Positions 1 through 11,440 are shown, numbered from the stretch's first letter. The stretch is DNA of 64,000 nucleotides from Adiantum capillus-veneris (GCA_014529385.2 CM043947.1:119982891-120046890); one strand, 5' to 3'. Notes: a model not told the origin generated them from the letters alone. Translations and numbers: made by a program.

Positions 1-620
1 TTTATTTCCTCTTTGATTCTCTTAGCAAATGTGTTATTATATGTGTACGGTCTCTGTCTGCTACACTTAACGTCTTGTTTCAAAGGAATTGTATGTTGGC
101 ATATTGATGGATCGACTCCTTTCAAGTCCTTGTATGACCATGCAAACACATCCCTATATTCTCTGAGAAGACTCAAAAGTCTCTCTTCTTCTTCCGGAGA
201 CAAATCTATAGCTATGTATACCGGTCTCGGTTCCTCTCCTGGAGTTTCTAAATCAACCTTTTTAGCGTCCTCTGGTCCATCATAGGATTTTTTCTCCTTT
301 CTTTCTCTGATAGGCTGGGTTAATATCACCTTCCTATCCTCTATTGTAAATTTCCTGTAGTGAGAGGGAACATCCATGTTCCCCTTGACATTGGGCTTTT
401 CGCCCTCACCACTCTTGATTTCAGTCGTCCAAACTTCTTTCAGATTTTTCTTTAACTCTCTGTACTTGTTTCGGCGTTCTAATTTGGACTCTTTGTTTTC
501 CTTGTTTCTAATGTTCTTTTTTGCTTTATTCGTTTCGGTTTTCGTTCCACTGGGTTGAACTCGATTTCTTGAGCTTCGTTTGTCTTTTCGTGAGCTCGTT
601 TCCACATTTCCTCTCATTCT
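1..620 (-). pseudogene. gypsy-L pol, linker and start of reverse transcriptase (partial)
   Basis: This minus-strand frame is open from the stop at 621-623 to the window edge. It contains a lysine/glutamate-rich linker and then the motif RDVFAWSYKDLKGVDPS (about 105-155), the conserved segment just ahead of the RT fingers in plant gypsy polyproteins, followed by a basic KRIKEEI-like stretch. The catalytic RT motifs would lie left of the window. The frame is the same as that of the upstream segment, so only one stop codon separates the two. Confidence 0.8.
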
Positions 621-1343
621 TCAAGAAATCTTATCCTTGGCACAATCTTCCGCCTTTACTAGCATTAGGAATTGGTTTTTCCCTCTTATCCTAGGCATCG
701 GAGTGTTTCTAACTCCTTTCGTTTTTCTCTTTTCTCTGTAGCGTTTCTGGTGTTTTTCAGTCTGATGTGGGAAGTCGTAGAATCTAACAACCTTTATGGT
801 TTCCTCGTTCTCGCTTGAGTTGTCTTTGGACTTGTTGTCAACTTCATTTCCCCATTCTGGATGATCGGGAATGTCGTGAAACATCTCCTCTTCATCTATG
901 TTGTCTGATGTATCAATCTTTTCAGTCTCCTTTTTGAGTACAGCTCTCATCATGAAGTACGGAACCACATCATATACATCTTTATCATAGAACTTTGTTG
1001 TGGGACCATCTTGAATTGCACAAACATTTAGGGTTGCTAAAATGTGTGTCCATTCTAATGGTTCAAGTGCATCCTCTAGAAAGGGTTCACCTATATAATT
1101 TTCGTCTTCAATTGCCCTTTCTAAAACACATTCTTCGCGCTTCAGACTTCCACAGTTCGAAGCTCCACACATCCATAAATCTTTGGGTTTGCCTAACCAC
1201 GCTGGAAACTCTGATCTTGCCAAAGTAGCTGAATCAAACTCTTCAACTGGTGTTCGGTTCACATCCTTGTAGCTATGGTCTTTTAGGTTCACGCGAGTAG
1301 TGGTTTCCATATGTCTCAAGTATATGTGGTCGTAACCCCAATC
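621..1343 (-). pseudogene. gypsy-L pol segment between protease and RT
   Basis: A 232-codon open stretch in the same frame as the protease upstream and the RT approach downstream, bounded by TAG 1344-1346 and TGA 621-623. Just after the TAG the sequence reads DWGYDHIYLRH, typical of the region following a gypsy retropepsin. The middle is acidic and the end basic. No enzyme motif is visible. It is probably the linker of the polyprotein rather than a separate gene. Confidence 0.65.
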
Positions 1344-1625
1344 CTAGACCATTTTCAATTGTCTCATGAACGGTCTTCCAAGTATAATATCATAGTTATT
1401 CTCCTTTCCAAAGACAACAATAGCAAAAGTATGCTCGTATTCAATTCCGCAAGAAGTCACTACAACTTTTTCTAATAGTCCCAAAGGTCTCTCCATATGT
1501 CCGTCCGCTAGTTGGAGTTTCAACCTCGTTTTTCTTATCACTGGTTTTTCCCATTTTTTCCAGATTTCTTTCATAGAAATGGCTACTCTAGCCCCGCTGT
1601 CAAGTATTGCCATCGTGTCAACTCC
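1344..1625 (-). pseudogene. gypsy-L aspartic protease (retropepsin)
   Basis: The retropepsin would cut the gag-pol polyprotein. The active-site triplet appears as AILDSGARV near the beginning and the flap-to-C-terminal part as DIILGRPFMRQ near the end, the normal spacing for a single-domain retroviral-type protease of about 90 residues. The segment is cut off upstream by TAG 1626-1628 and downstream by TAG 1344-1346. In relatives the second position usually holds a glutamine between the protease end and the DWG motif. Confidence 0.8.
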
Positions 1626-2360
1626 CTAGAATTCAACTGGTAAGGTTGTATTCCCCACTTCGCCTTCGCAATACTCTCCAACCTTGTTCAAAGGTACAGG
1701 CTTAGCGTTTTCTTGTGGCGTACTCAGCTCTCGTATGCCCTCTTGCAATTTTGCAGTTGGGTCTTTTATCCGGAATTTCTCCAAGAATTTTCCTACAGTT
1801 TCCCACATGTTTGGTCGTAGTCTCAAAAGCTCAGCTAGGGTGATAGTGCATGTCACTGGTGTTGATAATATCTCTATCACTGGTGTTGATAATATCTCTA
1901 TCAATCCTTGCGAGTCTATAAATTTTTCTGAAGAGATTCCTCGTGAGGGAAGCGCTCTAATCTCAGATTTTGCTTCATATTCTCCTAAGTATGAAGGTAA
2001 GGTTTTTAGCGAATGAGGTTTACTCTCTACTGTTCTAACAGAACCTCCATCTCCCCAGTAAGAATACAGATCTAAGTCCACTTGAGATCCTACCTCAAAT
2101 TCCTCTATGGGAGGATTCCTGACGTCCTTTTCCCCATTATTCTGATTAGCTTGACAACTCAGCTTGTTTGCAAAGTTTGCCTCTCTCACTTGTTTCCAAA
2201 ACTCATTGTAATCCTCATCTCTTCCGTAAGAGCTCTGTATCACAGGATGAAAACTCTCTATTTCTTGATATGTGGTGTTCATAACTATACGTTCATCCCC
2301 GTGCATTTTTTTTAGGCTTTTGTGCATTGTTAGGCTTTTCAATTGGGTTTTCCGTTCCAC
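1626..2360 (-). pseudogene. gypsy-L gag-protease spacer
   Basis: A 244-codon frame leading directly into the protease and interrupted from it only by TAG 1626-1628. It contains a short internal duplication (EILSTPVIEILSTPV, visible as a repeated 24-bp block around 1857-1904). The upstream frame 2467-3384 joins it through a run of eight A residues on the coding strand (T run at 2306-2313). One A fewer would make the two frames continuous, so polymerase slippage in the homopolymer is the likely cause. Confidence 0.6.
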
Positions 2361-2763
2361 AATTCATTGGTTCTCTAGGTGGTTCTAACAAGGCTTGTGC
2401 AGTCTCGATCATTTTCTGACACATTTTGAGTCTCTGCTTTTCCAATTCCGCGTTTGGATAAGTCAACTACCGTTTTTCTCGTGTTTGGTTGTTCTTTAAT
2501 CTCGCTTCGTAAGCTCTCATCAGTGCATCCAATGGTTCATGTAATTTGTCGACGAACACTGATGCCCCTGAGCTTACACTCGTTGTCTCTTTGATGCTCT
2601 TTAGTTTTGACTTTTCAGAGTCCATTTCCCGTATTCCGTTTTGACTCTCAAGTTTCTCTAATCTGTCTTTTTTTTGTTTTAATTCCTCAGCTAGAATCGC
2701 ATCTTTCTGTTCTTTTTTCAGCTTCATGCGTGCTTTCCTAGCTTTCCATGTGTTTCTATGGCT
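2361..2763 (-). pseudogene. gypsy-L charged coiled-coil-like gag segment
   Basis: An 86-codon lysine/glutamate-rich stretch (about 2470-2727) with heptad-like spacing, in the same frame as the zinc-knuckle segment and separated from it by TGA 2764-2766. The frame continues past TAG 2467-2469 to about 2310. It looks like the C-terminal tail of gag. No independent function is visible. Confidence 0.5.
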
Positions 2764-3384
2764 TCATCGTCCTTGACTTGCCAATTCCGTCTCTGACTTT
2801 CCATTCTCTGGTTCTCTAGTGGTTTTCTTTGCTTGAGCTCTAGTCACAACTTGTGTTGGTATCTTGGTTTCATTTTCAGACCCACTGCTAGTAGGAATCG
2901 ACTCTAGCATGTTCAATGTCGTCTTTTGCACTTTGTTGGGATTCTTTGAACAATCCTCAATGAAGTGAGTGACACCACACTCTATGCAATATGCATTTAT
3001 TCTAATGATCTCTGTGTGTGGACAAACATTCATCAAATGGTCACCTCCACACTTATAACAGGGTCCCAATGCAGGTCTTGGTGTCCCTTGATTTTCTCTT
3101 TGTGGGTAGGCTGGTCTTTGGCCTGACAACCCCCCATGAGCTATGAACATAAGCGTTCTTGCGTCCAAGTTATACCTCTCTTCTTCTGAGGCATGTGCGG
3201 TTGTTGGTGGTCCAACATTTCCTATCATGCTCCAAGGTTCTGGTTGTTTTGGTTCTTTTGGTGGGTAATACACATTAGGAGCCATGGGTGCACCGGAATC
3301 TTTGTAATAAGTCTGAACAGGCACTAAAGCTTGTTCTTCCTGATTCTCTAGGGTGGGTTCATATCTAATACCCACTGGTCTCAC
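2764..3384 (-). pseudogene. gypsy-L gag, zinc-knuckle part
   Basis: The nucleocapsid part of gag, which would bind genomic RNA. Two knuckles are present: CYKCGGDHLMNVC (CX2CX4HX4C) at about 3020-3062 and CIECGVTHFIEDC at about 2945-2990. The frame starts in the last bases of the preceding gag frame (overlap 3381-3384), so the two are offset by one base. Programmed frameshift or simple mutation cannot be told apart here, but other frame breaks in the element favour mutation. Confidence 0.75.
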
Positions 3385-4526
3385 TCCTGGTAAGGGTGGT
3401 TGTTGCCCAATACCGGTTGTGGTCTTTCTATCCCCATAGGTCCTGGTACGTTTCCCGTTGGGTATCTAGGTACTGGATGTACCTGAGGTGGTGCTATTTG
3501 AGTTGGAGGTGCATATTGACGCTCCTTCACATAACCCTTGTTGTAATAGCACTCTTCTGTTGAATGATTCGTCCATTTTTGTTCTATTGCACACCATTTC
3601 GTTAGTTTTGGCATTTGTTTAGGGTATGGTGCTAATCTACTTATAGAATCTTCTATCATTTGTTCCATGTTCGGCACTGTTGTTGTTTGGACATTCTTCT
3701 TAGTGGTGGTTTCGCTAGCTATGGATGATGAGCTACTGGATGCGACATCCGTATCCGTTGCCACCTCTCCATAAACAGCACAGTTATCCACTAAGTACAA
3801 TGCTTCTCTGGTCACTTGCTCAAAACTTTTACAAGCTTTCAGGTGCAAGTCTTTCTTGAGAGTGTCATTTCTCAGCCCTTCTATAAAGAGGACAGATAGT
3901 CTGTCATCTTGTGGTCGTTCCCGCACTGGACATCTCTCTATGTATTGTTTGAAGCGAAGCGAAGCTTCCTTCACCTTTTCTTGCTCCTTCTGTTTGAAAG
4001 CATATATTTGGGATACCGTGTTGTGTTTGATCCCTCTTTTCAAAAATTCCTCGGCAAACTCTCGCAGCAAGTGGTCAATATCATGGAAACCTCCACCATT
4101 CAATGGTTGAAACCATTTCAATGTCGTCCCTTTTAAAGTAAGACCAAATCCTTCATATTGTGTGTGGAAATCTATTATGTGCCCAGCTCTTAAGACTTGC
4201 TTAAAGAGTGAGACATGTGCATATGGATCTCCTAAGCCACTATACTTCTTCGGCATACACTTGGCCACTTGAGATGGTCTCATGCGTCTATTTTCTGCCA
4301 CCAATCTCATTTCTCTTGTATCCCGACTAAAACTTTCTCTTGTGTCATGGACTTCATGGGCTGCTCTAGTTGGCTCCCTTGCCACGAATCTACTACTAGG
4401 AGGCAAATGTGATGGTGCTGCTGCAAACATCGGACCTACCGTAGTATGTGTAGAGAATGGAACTGCACTACCTCGATTCATAGCCATTGACTCTCTAGAA
4501 TGTAATGTTCCCATTGGGCTTGGCAT
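3381..4526 (-). pseudogene. gypsy-L gag capsid-like domain
   Basis: A 381-codon frame starting at an ATG (4526). The central part is a retrotransposon gag domain: PKKYSGLGDPYAHVSLF, then TLKWFQPL, EFLKRGI, a QKEQEKVKEASLRFKQ helix and LFIEGLRNDTLKKDL. The N-terminus is serine/arginine rich and the C-terminus proline rich, leading to the zinc knuckles. This is the best preserved frame of gypsy-L. Confidence 0.85.
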
Positions 4527-4555
4527 AGAATAATGAGGTCAACTGAAAGATTCAG

Positions 4556-5444
4556 TTACATGAGTCCTCTCTCTACCTGTTGCCATCGGTTCTGGCATGA
4601 CAGTTGTAGGTGATGTCTCAGTGGGCTTGGAGTGACATAATAATGGTGGAGTGGTCCCCCAAAGTATGTGTATCCTTCCAACTCCTTTTTATCGATTGCT
4701 GCATATCGTCTTCCATACTTGTCGTATGTGACAATCTTCGTTTCTGATCCCTCTGTGTAGGTAAAGACATAAAGTCTTTTTTGCTCTGTCAACTCATCAA
4801 CGTAGGGTTCCTCGCATCTATAATAGAGATCTTCCTCTCCATTATTATACTTGTATAACCCCACATAGACGTTGTCTGTGTTGATTCTCAAAGTTTTGTC
4901 TTCTCATCTTAATCTAGCATTAGGGAAGCTCATTGTTGGTGCTTTCTCTTCGGGTTCTTCATCTACTTTGGCTTTCATGCCCATCAATCCCCACTTGTCC
5001 ACAATGTTAGGATTCAGGACTACCAAGTACATGATACCTTCATCATCTAGGTACCTATCTCCGCTATAGCTCACAGGAACTAAGTCCTTGAACTCGTCTA
5101 TCTTCTATTTTCACACAGTATCGGTCCATACCATCTTTGTAGATCTTGGCACCTTGCTTGTTGTCATATTGATACTTGATGAACAATAGCTTCATTGCGT
5201 CCGAAAGGTTTGATGGTCCTGCTGCCATGTTTTCTCTTTCGTTTAAGTTCAAGTATCCTAAGTGTTCAGTGAAAATCTCGTAAGATCTCTCTGAAGAAGT
5301 ATCGGAAATACTTCCTTCAAGGATCGGCTCTAACAGTCGCACTACACTTTGGTTCACACTCTCCTCGATTGATATAACACTCGCTTGTTCTCTTTGTCTC
5401 GGTTGGTTATTCTGGAGATATCTACCGGATCTCAAATTCATCAA
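4556..5444 (-). pseudogene. gypsy-L gag N-terminal region, frame-broken
   Basis: Two open pieces (5064-5444, starting MMNLRSGRYL, and 4556-4891) and a third in another frame between them (about 4915-5100) form one conceptual N-terminal region. Frame changes occur near 5065, 4900 and 4540. The first ATG at 5444 is the likely translation start because the upstream 1.4 kb is non-coding leader. No conserved domain is recognised. Confidence 0.55.
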
Positions 5445-5609
5445 TCCCCCTAGAGGAATCTAACTTTTCAGTCTCGGCAATTTGTTTTATCCCCGTTTCT
5501 GTGACCAAAAGTGATCCAAACTGAATGATATTTGGTCAAATGGTTTGTTTTGTCAATTAGAAGACTTCTTTGATCTCAAGTGAAAATTTTGCATCAAATT
5601 TGCTCAGAA

Positions 5610-5633
5610 AGACATTATATGCGTATGATGTCT
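5610..5633. repeat. palindrome copy L1
   Basis: Core ACATTATATGCGTATGATGT, two mismatched pairs relative to the perfect palindrome. Preceded by AAA and followed by TTTTT. Confidence 0.85.
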
Positions 5634-5892
5634 TTTTTCCCAGATTTTGGATATTTTTGCTATGCTCACTCCCAGTAGCACCCTTATGCTCTGTCCACTC
5701 ACAAAATTCAATTTGAACTCTGGTTGTGCAAGTTATGGCCAGATTAGGCTTTTCTGGGCAATTTCCTGATTTTTGACTTACCTGGGGTCAAATGTGATCC
5801 AAATGATATGAAACTTGATATACAAGCTCTAGACAACTAGTACAAAGGATCTGTGATAGCAAAATGTCAAAATTTGCCCAAAATTAAGTTGG

Positions 5893-5916
5893 AGACATCA
5901 TACGCGTATGATGTCT
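5893..5916. repeat. palindrome copy L2 (perfect)
   Basis: Core ACATCATACGCGTATGATGT within AG...CT, a perfect 24-bp inverted repeat without spacer. Confidence 0.9.
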
Positions 5917-6017
5917 TTTTGTCCAATTTTGGTCCAAACTTGATATTTCAGCTATTCACTATGTTTGCAACAATGTTGTCAAGTCAAAATTCCAAAATCA
6001 CATCAGCAAGTGCAAAA

Positions 6018-6041
6018 AGACATTATACGCGTATGATGTCT
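6018..6041. repeat. palindrome copy L3
   Basis: Core ACATTATACGCGTATGATGT, one mismatched pair. Flanked by AAAA and TTTTT, which extend the stem. Confidence 0.88.
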
Positions 6042-6304
6042 TTTTTCACAGATTTGCCCAATTTTCAATTTTAAGCTTCCCCAAGTGTTTATCTTTGAGT
6101 TTCAAGTGTTTTTATCAAGTTTGAATGCAAAAATGAGCTCTGAATCAATTTTCCCTATTCTTTGCGTTTTTTTGCACTCTGACTTGGTATTTTGAGTTTC
6201 TAGAAGTGTTAAAGCCCTTGTTTTATGTTGATCTTAGGGTAAAACCCCCCTTCTGAACACTCTGGTAATGTCAGATTTTTAGTTTGGTCTCTGTTTAGCC
6301 CTTA

Positions 6305-6328
6305 AGACATCATACACGTATGATGTCT
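6305..6328. repeat. palindrome copy L4
   Basis: Core ACATCATACACGTATGATGT, one mismatched pair near the centre. Confidence 0.88.
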
Positions 6329-6853
6329 AAAGTTGCAGATTTCCATTTTTTTGGCACAGGACTCTTCCTAGAGCTCTCTTAAGTGCTCAGCAACACTCAG
6401 TTTCATAGAAAATCTCTCTGCACTTTGTTTATGCAAGTTTCACTACCAAATCAACGATTTAGTGATCCAACATGCAAACAACTCATCAAGCAAATAAATC
6501 ACTGATTAATAGCTCTAGATCAGGATCAAAGATCAGGATCAAATCAAGTCCTACCTAAGCTACTTCTAATCATAAAATGGGTTTTTGCAATTGTGAGTAT
6601 AAAGAGATTCACTGCCACACACGGACTAGTAAATACCTCAATCTCAACAACCACTCAACACCAACCAAAAAACAATCTAATCTAAACTAAAAAGTTGTCA
6701 AATATGAAAGACCCAGGAATACCGCGAGTTTCCTAGTACATCTTTAAGATCCTCGGAGTCCACCACTCCTAGACCTCTCTAACTAAAATATACAAAGTAA
6801 ATGAAATAATTTCCTCGTAGGATTAGTCTAAGGTCACCTACTTAGGGCTCTAG

Positions 6854-6871
6854 TCCCCGGCACCGGTGCCA
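6854..6871 (-). promoter_or_regulatory. primer binding site of gypsy-L
   Basis: On the minus strand the sequence is TGGCACCGGTGCCGGGGA, two bases after the LTR end ...CCCAACA. It resembles the TGGCGCC...GCCGGGGA PBS used by Athila/Tat elements (tRNA-Asp type, from family knowledge). Confidence 0.75.
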
Positions 6872-6873
6872 AA

Positions 6874-7820
6874 TGTTGGGCGGTTCTGCCGCTAGCGGTG
6901 GCTATGATAGCGAGAACTCAACCAACAAACAAGAATTTCAGACGAGGACGGAGCTTGACCTGCACACACATGCAAACAAATAATTGAGTTTCAAATCACC
7001 TACTCGACCTTCTTGTGACAATCACTACCAAGGAAATCAAACCTAAGTTCTCAAATACGCAAATGACTGAAATCCGTACTACAAACAAATGCTATCTGAA
7101 ACATGATCTAAAGTCATCGAATCAGTCTCAAACTCAAAGGGGGGTCTCTACACTAGGTAAGGACAATACCCTATGAATCTACAATATAATCTCAACCTGT
7201 AACCACTCCATGCGAAACGTGTATGAAGACAGGCCAAAAAAAATTCAGGTGACCGAATCCCGACTCCGATGGTACTAATGTGTAGCTCTACTCGTTGCGG
7301 TTCTATCGATATATGGCATGCTCAATTCCGACACACAGGTAGGGAGAAATCTCACATAGAAGCTCATGGGAGCTCACCTCGCATCGAAGCCGAATGTGCG
7401 CACGCTTGGTATCGGTGCGTAGCTCTCGCCGTTGCTAACACGATGGCGGTGTCGCTTCTCCAATGGCGGCTCCGTAGCTCGCGTAGCAAGAGGATAAGAA
7501 TCTCTCTCTCTCACTCTCTCTCAGACACAGCCACGGCGCTTAAAAACTTGTCTTTTTTTTAATGATTCAAAAATTATCCTTAGGCTTACAATAATTGGCT
7601 CTTATACTTCATCCTTGGAGGTGTGAAAACATCTCTAATCTAATTACATAAGCAGGTGAAACTACTTGGGGAATACAAGCTCGAAACTCAATTGAGTCCC
7701 GCTAATTACAATGAATCGGCTCCATCAAAAATGAAATGGCAGAAAGACATTTATTACAATAAGTGTTTACAAAAATATAAGTGTGAGCAAAAATGTATAG
7801 GTGTAGTCCTCCGCTCAACA
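6874..7820 (-). repeat. 5' LTR of gypsy-L
   Basis: Minus-strand ends are TGTTGAGCGG and CCGCCCAACA, canonical TG...CA. The inner end abuts the PBS and the outer end abuts copia LTR sequence. A short CT run lies at about 7500-7530. The small open frames inside are not credible genes. Confidence 0.7.
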
Positions 7821-8203
7821 GAGGAGAAGCCATCATACGTGAAGAAAAATCACTTGCCAGAAACCAAAACTTTCACGGTCGGAATATTATGGCTGGACAG
7901 TGGCCGAAAAGTGGTTGGAAAACGGTCAATCATTTGGTCCGATTGGTCGGTGGTCGGTAGTCAATGATCGGTGGCCAGTGGTCAAAAGTCAATGGCCGGT
8001 GGCCCGATTCAATGGAAGGTGGCCGATTTTCAAATGTGAACTTGTCTTCTCAAGGGCGGCCACACGTTGGCGGATTGGAGGGTCCATTTGGACTTGTCTA
8101 CACAAGGGTGGCTACACATGGCTGCCTCTCATGAGAGAGGGAAGCCCTTTTGGCCTATAAAAGGAGGCCATTTCTACACACATTTCAAAGTGTGAAGTTA
8201 ACA
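7821..8203 (+). repeat. copia-1-family LTR fragment
   Basis: Matches the U3/TATA part of the copia-1 LTRs (compare 35664-36090): the GAGGAGAAGCCATC start, the GGTCGGTGGTCGGTAGTCAATG repeat block at about 7930-8030, and the TATA region. Left part missing at the gypsy-L junction; similarity stops near 8199. Confidence 0.85.
8156..8163 (+). promoter_or_regulatory. TATA box in the copia LTR fragment
   Basis: TATAAAAG in the context GGCCTATAAAAGGAGGCC, at the same place in all three copies of this LTR family in the window (31851 and 36058 are the others). Confidence 0.7.
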
Positions 8204-9139
8204 TGTAGGGATGTGTTGTAGCACGAACTAATCGCAACCCACAAAATTGTCAAATCCGTGGATTGGCAACCCGGCTAGGGCATGGAAGCATGAGCATCGG
8301 ATGAATGGAATAGAGGATTCAAGAGATCACCTCTCCATTGCAAGTAGAGATTAGCCATGGCAAGACTAACTCTAAACCTACTCTAATCACTAATCAAACA
8401 ACTACTACACACGTCAAGCCCAACGAAGTCTGACATACCATAGACTATAAACCCCAAGCACACTAATGATAAGTACACACTAATTACCACACGTCAATCA
8501 CGGCACTTCATTAATAGCTACACACACAAGGTGAATGATTCTAGAGATTCATAAAACCTATCTACACACAAGCAAACAATAGGGCACACACTAATTACAA
8601 GATTAAGGCCCAACTTAATCAACTTAATTAGTGATGCTAAATATCACAAATCGAATGCTTATGAAAGAATAGGAGTGGTTACTAGCAAGAAGGACATACA
8701 TCTCTCAAATCTAGAATAATGAAAGTGTAATACTACTTCATGACAAGATGAAATGTAGAGAAGAAGTAGACTAATGTGAAAATAAGGATTAGATTAATCA
8801 AGAAGAGCTTACTCTAATTACAATGGTTAGCACTAGCCTCTCAAGCATAAACATTAAGCTCAAGGCTAGGCCAAAGAGTGAACACTCAAGAGAGAGGGAG
8901 CTCTCAAAAGTGGATACTCAAGAATGAAGCCTCCTTGAATAAAGGCTTCCATTTAAAGGCTTTCCCCATAATCTTTTCTACTATGTGTTTAAGCTTGAGC
9001 CCTCTAGGTTAGCATATACAACTTTGGAACTCCAAATGACCCCAAGACTTTACAAAGTGTGTGGGAAATATTGTGACATCCATAGCATATCTCCCGCTTG
9101 ATGCATAACCGGTGTAGCCTGTGTTAGCCACTGCTAACA
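8204..9139 (-). repeat. LTR of an unclassified minus-strand retroelement
   Basis: Minus-strand ends TGTTAGCAGTGG and CATCCCTACA give a TG...CA unit of about 0.94 kb with a purine tract directly upstream. No second copy is in the window, so the call rests on the ends and the purine tract. Otherwise no genes are seen here. Confidence 0.45.
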
Positions 9140-9150
9140 TTCCCCCCTTC
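9140..9150 (-). promoter_or_regulatory. polypurine tract upstream of the 8204-9139 LTR
   Basis: GAAGGGGGGAA on the minus strand immediately before the LTR start TGTTAGC, the position expected for the plus-strand primer of reverse transcription. Confidence 0.5.
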
Positions 9151-9490
9151 CTAATTTGGTGCATTTCCTCGTGTGCCGGTGAAGCAAAACACGGAGACAT
9201 GGTAGAAAGCAAGTCCATGGAGAAAATGTTAAGCTGCAAAACATAAGAGTAAGTAATGAGCATCAAAGGCCACCAAGAATGAATAAAACATGAAGCACAA
9301 TGAACAATCATGCAAAGTGAATTTCTTGCTTCCAAAAGATGAATGAATCATAGTCAAAAACTAGACAACATAAAGCAAAAAAACACTTAAACTATTGTGA
9401 AGATTAAACCACTTTAAATTTCAGTTTTATGCATGAAACACAAGCAATCAATTATGACCCTAGGCTAATGCAAGTTCACAAACCTACTAG
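9151..9490. other. no gene seen
   Basis: AT-rich sequence between the polypurine tract and the 3' end of the minus-strand gene. It could be internal retroelement sequence. Confidence 0.4.
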
Positions 9491-9491
9491 C

Positions 9492-11131
9492 CTAAAAACT
9501 ATGTACGAGGATTACTTTGTTAGCATTTTGTGGCAGCATTGGACCACCTAAGAAGCAAGATAATGTCTTCAAAGCATAGGTAGCAGTATTCCCCTCTTGT
9601 GAAATTCCGTTGTGGAAGATTAGGATGGGTGCCTCGCATAAACTAGGAAGATATTGTCCTAGAGTTGCATCCCTACCACGGAATTGTCTTCTTCGACGAT
9701 GAAGAAAGTCGTCCTTTTCAGCAATCCATGACAATAAACAAAAGAAGTGTTTGTGTATGTGAGAGAGAGAGAGAGAGCAAGAGAGAGACAGACAGACAGA
9801 CAGAGTTTGGGGGGGGGGAGGAATTTATACCATAAAACTCTTATCTTGCAAAAAAAGCTCATCCTTCCATAGGTTAACTGATCCGGTTGACTCCTGCGCT
9901 GGGCGCTTAAACCAATCCTCCATATCTTGTTTACTAGTTGATGTCTTAAGATTATTCTGAATAGCTTGAAATGTGGCTTCATCAGGAAGGGTTTCTTTAT
10001 ACTTTTCTGCGTTTTCAAAGCAAAGTTTAAGACAGTGTAGTGGGTTACTGGAGATCCCCATTGCCTCGTCATCACTACTGTCATCTGAAACAAATCCATT
10101 CCTTTCCTCCTGACACTTGGAAATAGTGGCCAGTTCAAAGTCCTCACGCAAACAAAAAATACTTTGTATATCATGGAGGAAAATGTAGGACCTATCTCAA
10201 AAAATAAAAACTATGGCACTCCTTGTAGCATTAAGGTGGCTTGCCGCTCATTGAAACCTGACACATCTAGAGGTAGCTTGATATCTGAGGTTTTCACTGA
10301 GAGAAGATTGCTTTGTTTCACCTCTTTTGCTTCTTCTTCAAGATCAATGGACTCCTCTATCTCTGTCACTTCAATATATTCCTCGTTCTTTTCCTCTTTT
10401 TCATATGCTGGTAAATCTTATTCCTCCATGACCTCCTTAAGATCTTTCATAAGAGTTGTAAATAATCCATTTAAAAATATTATAAATCCAAAGGACTCTT
10501 GAATCATCTTGCACTCCTGATCATGTAAGGTGCACCAATGGGGCATGTACATAAGAGGTAGGTGATTATACTTCTTGTAAGACTGTCATTTAGGATCACA
10601 GTCCTTTAAATGGACTATCACCATTTCACCAACAATAAACCTGCCCTCTTGAGTGTGAAGATCAAACTGCTCTCATTCCAGCTTCAAGTATTCACTCTGT
10701 TCAGCTATGAACGCATCAAGATTAAATGGAGCATTAAACATGCAGGAGACCAAATCAAACTTATCACCAGCCCCAAAAGTAACTGCAAAATCTAAAAGCC
10801 TTTCATCAAGCACTATAGGGTCTTCATAAATAACTGTCTCTTTTTTCTTTTGGATTGTTGCAATACATTGGGCACTTTGCAAAGTAGGTGTTGAAAAATC
10901 CACTTCTCTCTTAAGTGAGTTGCGTACTGTAAATTTTGGAGTAGAAGGGGACTCCAATTCTATAGATGCGTCAGTATCAGGATCCTCCAAACCTATAGTT
11001 GGCTCCTCCAAACTACTGGCAAGCTCTGCAGCAGTTATATCATGGGTTCTGTGAAGTCTACATTCCTCTTCATTGATGTTTTTAACAGCTCCGGCAGTCT
11101 TCTTGGAAAGTTTCCTTGGCCAACAATGCAC
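9492..11131 (-). pseudogene. unrecognised acidic-protein gene with stops (minus strand)
   Basis: The frame runs from about 11131 to 10214 with in-frame stops at 10673 (TGA), 10586 (TGA), 10418 (TAA) and 10211 (TAG) but no obvious indel. It continues in another frame as 10151-9831 and, after a plausible intron, 9713-9492. The intron (9830-9714) has donor GTATAA, a long C/T tract and its first AG at the acceptor, and keeps phase. The product is rich in Glu/Asp (EEYIEVTEIEESIDLEEE, DDSSDDEA) and I recognise no domain. It is divergent from the H3-like gene across the hairpin and GA/CT region. Decayed gene and very unusual gene are both possible; the former is likelier. Confidence 0.5.
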
Positions 11132-11377
11132 TCGGGATCAATTTTCTGCCTCTTCCTCCTATGTGATCTTAAACCTGTCATTTATTTCATAATCACAAAT
11201 ATAAGTTTCAATGAGTATAGGGAAATGATCATATAAGTTTTGAAAAAACTATAATTAGGTATCCCACAATTGTTACCAACTAATCATGTAGTCAATAAAA
11301 TAAGATGATTACTATGGATTAAATGTAAAACCAGGCAAAACTGGGTTATATATGTGAGGAGTAAAAGCCATACAAGT
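11132..11377. other. intergenic, nothing clear
   Basis: AT-rich upstream flank of the minus-strand gene. A basic stretch RRKRQK can be read on the minus strand near 11150, but no start or splice site settles it. Confidence 0.3.
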
Positions 11378-11440
11378 GGATCATGGTGCGAAGAGTACAG
11401 AAACAAACATCCATAGAACTATAGGCGCACCGTGATCCAC
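11378..11440. repeat. 63-bp hairpin unit 1
   Basis: Starts GGATCATGGTGCG and ends CGCACCGTGATCC plus AC. The arms pair with one mismatch, and pairing extends outward (CAAGT/ACTTG). The loop of about 35 bp is not conserved. Confidence 0.85.

Larger units (their letters stand above)
5445..6853 (-). other. gypsy-L untranslated leader, AT-rich, with four palindromes
   Basis: This stretch between PBS and gag has no supported coding frame. Its most obvious content is a palindrome with core ACATCATACGCGTATGATGT or close variants at four places, with starts spaced 283, 125 and 287 bp apart. Flanks often add A runs on the left and T runs on the right, which lengthens the stem. Confidence 0.7.
1..7820 (-). 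mobile_element. gypsy-L: Ty3/gypsy retrotransposon, 5' part, continues beyond left edge
   Basis: Read on the minus strand the order is LTR (7820-6874), PBS (6871-6854), a 1.4-kb leader, gag with two zinc knuckles, a retropepsin and the approach to reverse transcriptase, where the window ends. The PBS resembles the type used by Athila/Tat elements. Frames change several times and five in-frame stops are visible, so the copy is dead. The LTR abuts a copia LTR fragment at 7821, which suggests insertion into an older copia LTR. Confidence 0.85.

Noticed and set aside
5610-6328. Regularly repeated palindromes as a CRISPR-like array
   Set aside because: Spacing is about 285 bp, there are no unique short spacers and no cas genes, and the setting is a plant retroelement.
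7269-7562. Arg/Ser-rich 97-codon frame in the gypsy-L LTR
   Set aside because: Lies within an LTR, low complexity, no homology.
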